Source: Terriglobus sp.
GTDB lineage: Bacteria > Acidobacteriota > Terriglobia > Terriglobales > Acidobacteriaceae
Direction: 5' to 3'
NCBI GenBank assembly: GCA_023265355.1
Contig: JAHFTZ010000021.1
Coordinates: forward strand, 1 to 12,149
DNA length: 12,149 nucleotides
A program made the position numbers and the translations under genes. The notes below the pieces were generated by a model. The model was not told the origin of the DNA. It saw only the letters and a program-made list of their open reading frames with translations, and made no database searches. Positions 7,000 to 12,149 of the stretch are shown piece after piece. Positions within the stretch are counted from its first letter, which is position 1, and every line of letters begins with the position of its first letter.

Positions 7000-9792
7000 A
7001 TGAAGTTCCGCCGCCACGCCCTCGCTTTTGCACTCTCGATTGGCTTTGCCGTACCGATGCTCTCCGTGGCCCAGACGCCAGCACCTAAGCTGGTCGCTCC
7101 GAATATCCCCTTTGAGAAATACACGCTTCCGAATGGGCTTGAGGTCATCCTCTCCGAAGACCACACGCTTCCGGTGGTTTCAGTGGATGTCTGGTTTCAC
7201 GTTGGCGCAGCGAATGAGCGTGCGGGACGTACCGGGTTTGCGCATCTCTTCGAACACATGATGTTTGCAGGTTCCGGCCACGTGCCGAACCGTGCCGCCG
7301 ATCGCCTTCTGCAGGGCGCGGGAGCGGGCGAGGTGAATGGCTCTACCTCCTTCGACCGCACGAACTACTTCGAAACCGTTCCCTCCAACCAGCTTGCGCT
7401 GGGCCTGTGGCTGGAGAGCGATCGTATGGGCTTTCTTCTCGATACCGTGGATCGCGAGAAGCTGAGCATTCAGCGGGACGTTGTGCGCAACGAGCGCCGC
7501 CAGCGCACCGAGAGTGTTCCGTACGGCATGGGATTCGAGACGCTCTTCCACGCTCTTCTGCCGAAGGAGCATCCCTACTACGGCGTCGTGATGGGATCGC
7601 ATGCGGACATCGAGGCTGCTCGCATTGGCGACATTCGCGACTTCTTCAAGCAGTACTATGCCCCGAATAATGCAACGCTGACATTGGTGGGCGACTTCAA
7701 AAAGTCTGAAGCGAAGGCGATGATCGAGAAGTACTTCGGTCCGCTACAGAAAGGTGCAGAGCCCACTCCGGCATCGGCGGTGACACCGGAGATCACAGCG
7801 GAGCGCGATGTGACGCTGACCGATCGCGTACAGCTTCCGGCACTCTTAGTGGGATGGATCAGCCCTGCGTCGCTCGCTCCCGGCGATGCGGAGATGGATC
7901 TGATCTCCGCCATTGTGGGTGGAGGCAAGTCTTCCCGCATGTATCAAGAACTCGTTTACAAGCAGCAGATTGCGCAGGCGGCGAGCTGCTTCCAACAGTC
8001 GATGCACCTGACCTCTGTCTTTGGTTGCCAGTTGATTGCCCGCCCCGGTGTAAAGCCTGAGCAGTTGCAGGCCGCTGCGGACAAGGTCTTTGCGGACTTT
8101 ATCGCCAACGGACCTACGGACGAAGAGTTATCGCGCGCACGCACCGAATCTGAAGCCAGCTTGATCCGTCCTTTGGAAGATGTACAGTCCGTCGCCGAAA
8201 CGCTGCAGCAGTACAACCAGGCCAAGGGCGATCCCGGCTACCTGCCCAAGGATCTCGCGCGCTATGAGGCCGCCACGAAGGCCTCTGTAATGGAGGCTGC
8301 GAAGCAGTACCTTGTGCCGAATAAGCGCGCTGTTGTGACCATCATTGCCGGAGAGAAGAAGCTGCAGGACGTTCCGCAGAGCCCAGCGGATACGGACAAG
8401 GACTTCAAGTTCGAGAAGGAGTACATGCCGGAGTTCTACGCATCGCAGAAGTTCCGAGACAACCCGCCACCGGCTGGACCCACGCCCAAGGTGAACCTGC
8501 CCGTTCCTGTGACGTTCACCCTGTCGAATGGCCTGAAGGTCCTTGTGACAGAGCGCCACAAGCTGCCGCTGATCTCTGTGGATCTGGTTGCGAATGCAGG
8601 CAGCGCGCAGAATCCTGTAGCGAAGTCGGGGCTCGCGGGCTTCACCGCGTCCCTCCTGAATGAGGGAACGACGACGCGGACTTCGACACAGATTGCCAAC
8701 ATGTCGGCGGATCTCGGTGCCGCGCTTGGTGCGAGCGCTGCAACGGAGATAGGCGAGGTCAGCCTGTCCACCCTGACGAACACCTCCGCGCAGGCGATGG
8801 AGCTCTTTGCCGATGTGGCGCAGCATCCAGCGTTCGATGCAAAGGAGATCGAGCGTGTACGCGCGCGCCGGAAGACGTCGATCCTGCAAAGCAGTGAAGA
8901 GCCGGGAGCGGTCGCCTCGAAGGTAGGGCTTCGAGCGCTTTATGGTGCAGATTCGCCGTATGGCTATCCGTCCAGCGGAACGACGGAGTCTACCGTCGCC
9001 ACGACGCGTGATGACCTGACGGGTTTCTACAACAACCACTATGGGCCGAAGAATGCCGTGCTCGTTTTTGCGGGAGACATTACCGTTCCTCAGGCCAGGG
9101 TGATGGCCAACAAGTACTTCGGCACGTGGAACTCCGCTGCGCCCACAGCGCCAGCGGTGGCTGCAAATGGAAAGCCTCTGAGCCACCGCATTCTTGTGGT
9201 GGACAAGCCAGGAAGCCCACAGACCTCGGTGATGGCCATGCAGCGCGGACCCTCGCGCTCGACGCCGGACTATCCTGCGATTGAGGTGATGAATACCTCG
9301 CTGGGCGGATCGTTCTCTTCGCGCCTCAACCTGAATCTGCGCGAAGATCACGGCTACACCTACGGTGCCTTTACACAGTTCGCCTTCCGTCGCATGACGG
9401 GATACTTCATTGCCAGCAGCGATATTCGTAGCGACGTGACAGTTCCTGCGGTGAAGGAGATGATCGGCGAGCTGAACAAGATCCACACCACACCGCTCAC
9501 GCCGGACGAACTGAAGCGGTCGAAGGACAACGCGATCTACTCGTTGCCGGGGCAGTTCCAGACCAACGCCGCGCTCGCTTCCGCTATGGCGCAGCTCTGG
9601 ATCTACAACCTGCCTCTGGACTACTTCGGAAAGCTGCCAGCACAGTTTGAGGCGGTCACCTCGGCCCAGGCGGTGGAGGCTGCAACGAAGTATGTCGCGG
9701 TGGGAGACAAAGCCGCAATCGAGCCAGGGCTGAAGGATCTCAAGCTCGCTCCGGTAGAAGAGTGGACCACGGAAGCCGAACCGAAGAAGTAG
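7000..9792 (+). CDS. Exported M16-family zinc peptidase, active and inactive halves fused
   Basis: The protein has 930 residues, numbered from ATG 7000. A signal peptide (1-24, ending SVA before Gln25) implies export. The N-terminal half (about 35-460) carries the inverted zinc motif HLFEH (His82, Glu85 catalytic, His86) with the third ligand Glu165 in RNERR, 79 residues on, normal spacing for M16. The C-terminal half (about 500-910) repeats the fold, opening TLSNGLKVLVTE, but where HxxEH should be it reads GFTASLLNEGT, so it cannot bind zinc. It keeps the Arg/Tyr-rich stretch SSRLNLNLREDHGYTYG that in M16 inactive partners helps hold substrate. Such chambers degrade short peptides, here probably in the periplasm. 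The start is ATG 7000 rather than TTG 6994, with a weak AAAGAG 9 bases upstream. It has its own upstream gap (6856-6999), where TATTCT at 6883-6888 is only a vague -10 candidate, and ends in a strong terminator. Many bacteria carry the two halves as adjacent genes; here they are one. Confidence 0.94.
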   Translation: MKFRRHALAFALSIGFAVPMLSVAQTPAPKLVAPNIPFEKYTLPNGLEVILSEDHTLPVVSVDVWFHVGAANERAGRTGFAHLFEHMMFAGSGHVPNRAADRLLQGAGAGEVNGSTSFDRTNYFETVPSNQLALGLWLESDRMGFLLDTVDREKLSIQRDVVRNERRQRTESVPYGMGFETLFHALLPKEHPYYGVVMGSHADIEAARIGDIRDFFKQYYAPNNATLTLVGDFKKSEAKAMIEKYFGPLQKGAEPTPASAVTPEITAERDVTLTDRVQLPALLVGWISPASLAPGDAEMDLISAIVGGGKSSRMYQELVYKQQIAQAASCFQQSMHLTSVFGCQLIARPGVKPEQLQAAADKVFADFIANGPTDEELSRARTESEASLIRPLEDVQSVAETLQQYNQAKGDPGYLPKDLARYEAATKASVMEAAKQYLVPNKRAVVTIIAGEKKLQDVPQSPADTDKDFKFEKEYMPEFYASQKFRDNPPPAGPTPKVNLPVPVTFTLSNGLKVLVTERHKLPLISVDLVANAGSAQNPVAKSGLAGFTASLLNEGTTTRTSTQIANMSADLGAALGASAATEIGEVSLSTLTNTSAQAMELFADVAQHPAFDAKEIERVRARRKTSILQSSEEPGAVASKVGLRALYGADSPYGYPSSGTTESTVATTRDDLTGFYNNHYGPKNAVLVFAGDITVPQARVMANKYFGTWNSAAPTAPAVAANGKPLSHRILVVDKPGSPQTSVMAMQRGPSRSTPDYPAIEVMNTSLGGSFSSRLNLNLREDHGYTYGAFTQFAFRRMTGYFIASSDIRSDVTVPAVKEMIGELNKIHTTPLTPDELKRSKDNAIYSLPGQFQTNAALASAMAQLWIYNLPLDYFGKLPAQFEAVTSAQAVEAATKYVAVGDKAAIEPGLKDLKLAPVEEWTTEAEPKK

Positions 9793-9806
9793 ATCGAGGC
9801 TGGAAG

Positions 9807-9838
9807 AAAAGAGGTCGCGCTTCGGCGCGGCCTCTTTT
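9807..9838. terminator. Bidirectional terminator between the M16 peptidase and EndoIII-like genes
   Basis: A 14-base arm at 9807-9820 pairs with 9825-9838 (one G-T wobble), closed by a very stable C(TTCG)G tetraloop. Both outer ends give T-runs: TTTTGCTTTT on the plus strand and TTTTC on the minus strand. It lies in the 55-base gap between two converging stop codons and can end both transcripts. Confidence 0.93.
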
Positions 9839-9847
9839 GCTTTTGTG

Positions 9848-10653
9848 CTACTGAAATTCACCCAAGTGCTGCGTCCCACCGCCGGTTGGACAGACTTCGC
9901 GCAGGGCGCAGCGTCCGCAGCGTGGTTCACGGAAGGTGCAACGCTCCTGCCCATGGAGCTTCACGAGCGAATGGTGTTCGTCCATCTGCTCGGCGGTCCA
10001 TTCTTCCGGTGCGATGGCTATGAGCTCTGCTTCGACCGCGCGTGCGTCTGCGCTTTTCGGTGCTAGGCCGAGGCGGATGGCAATGCGCTGGTGATGGCTG
10101 TCGATGCAGATGGCCTTGCGGCGGAGCCAGGAGAAGTTCACCACGGCGCCAGAGGTCTTCACGCCCACGCCGGGGAACTGTTCCAGCCAGGCACGGATCT
10201 TGTCCGTCTTGTAGGTGGCAAGAGAGTCGAGCGAGAGCTTGCCTACGCGGCGCGTAATCTCCTCCAGCGTCTCTTTGAGTTGCGGGGCCTTCTTGTCGGG
10301 AAAGGTAGCGAGTGCAATGGCCTCTTCGATTTCGGTGACGGGCGCATCGCGCAGCTTGTCCCAGCAGACCGTACCGTCTTCGCGCGGCCAGCCGTCGTAG
10401 CGGTCGCGCAGAGTGCGAAGGACGGCGTGGCTTTCGGGAGTTTTGGTGCGCGCGGAAAGAAGCGAGTAGATGAGTTGCGTGAGTGGATCCCAGACGACGC
10501 GCGGCGCAGGCGGACCGTACATGGCGCGCAGGCGTGCGTCGAGGTCCGCGAGCCGATGGTCCGGTTCGCGTGTTGCAGGCTTTTCTTCTGCAAAGGAGAA
10601 GAGCCCCGGCATGACGCCGGAGCTCTTCTCTTGATTCTGTTTTCTGCGGGCCA

Positions 10654-10654
<1 letters not shown>
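9848..10654 (-). CDS. Endonuclease III-like HhH-GPD DNA glycosylase/AP lyase with 4Fe-4S cluster
   Basis: The protein has 268 residues, longer than E. coli Nth (211) mainly through a 45-residue N-terminal extension rich in charged residues. The helix-hairpin-helix FPGVGVKTSGAV (160-171) holds Lys166, the Schiff-base lysine, and IDSHH holds Asp185, the matching catalytic aspartate, so both glycosylase and lyase chemistry look intact. The [4Fe-4S] cysteines are 239, 246, 249 and 255 (C-x6-C-x2-C-x5-C). The family removes oxidised pyrimidines. The early motif reads LLSARTKT where Nth has LLSAQATD, so the lesion preference may differ; I therefore give no gene symbol. The ATG shares its first base with the rpoD stop (TAATG), which implies translational coupling; only a weak GAG precedes it. 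A 14-bp hairpin lies in codons about 9-20. An alternative start is Met15, inside that hairpin. It ends at a shared terminator. Confidence 0.92.
10596..10630 (-). other. 14-bp hairpin inside the start of the EndoIII-like gene, next to the rpoD stop
   Basis: GAGAAGAGC plus CCGGC on one arm pair with GCCGG plus GCTCTTCTC on the other, with a single C/A mismatch and a 5-base loop. In the minus-strand transcript it begins 24 bases after the rpoD stop. The loop and first stem base carry the in-frame ATG of Met15. It lacks a following U-run, so termination is not shown; it could pause ribosomes, protect the rpoD mRNA end, or be a coding coincidence. Confidence 0.5.

Positions 10655-12149
<1,495 letters not shown>

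Noticed and set aside
8128..9954. A 608-codon open frame antisense to the M16 peptidase
   Set aside because: It mirrors a strongly supported gene, has Arg/Leu-rich low-order composition and no recognisable domain; it is a by-product of GC-biased codons.

Overview
The window looks like chromosomal core sequence from an acidobacterium, probably of the Acidobacteriaceae/Terriglobia type (Terriglobus, Granulicella, Edaphobacter or relatives). This is inferred from protein style, high but not extreme GC and gene content; no rRNA marker is present. Nothing in the window looks like phage, a transposon or CRISPR. The genes are mostly housekeeping DNA repair, oxidative-stress and secreted-hydrolase functions, with one broken transporter and one unrecognised small gene.

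Layout. Bases 1-1151 (+) are the 3' part of a DHA2-family (EmrB/QacA-like) drug efflux transporter. An in-frame TAG sits where the family has a conserved Trp, so it reads as a pseudogene. After a 310-base non-coding stretch, 1462-3054 (+) encodes a secreted SGNH/GDSL hydrolase with a C-terminal bulb-type (mannose-binding type) lectin domain, an unusual fusion. On the minus strand, 6405 down to 3187 holds mutY (A/G-specific adenine glycosylase), a secreted M28 zinc peptidase whose ATG overlaps the mutY stop (ATGA), and osmC (peroxide reductase). Diverging from mutY, 6591-6800 (+) is a 69-residue Cys/His-rich protein of unknown function with a very good ribosome binding site and a strong terminator. 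Next, 7000-9792 (+) is a large secreted or periplasmic M16 peptidase with one active and one degenerate half. It converges, across a bidirectional UUCG-loop terminator, on an endonuclease III-like gene (10654-9848, minus). That gene starts on the last base of the stop codon of rpoD, the housekeeping sigma factor, which runs off the right edge.

How the genes may work together. MutY (A opposite 8-oxoG), the EndoIII-like glycosylase (oxidised pyrimidines in the family) and OsmC (organic peroxides) share an oxidative-damage theme, but they are in two transcription units and the link is an inference. The two tight overlaps (mutY/M28 and rpoD/EndoIII-like) suggest translational coupling. The best candidates for something new are the Cys/His-rich small protein, the esterase-lectin fusion, and the rpoD/EndoIII-like junction with its 14-bp hairpin inside the start of the downstream gene.
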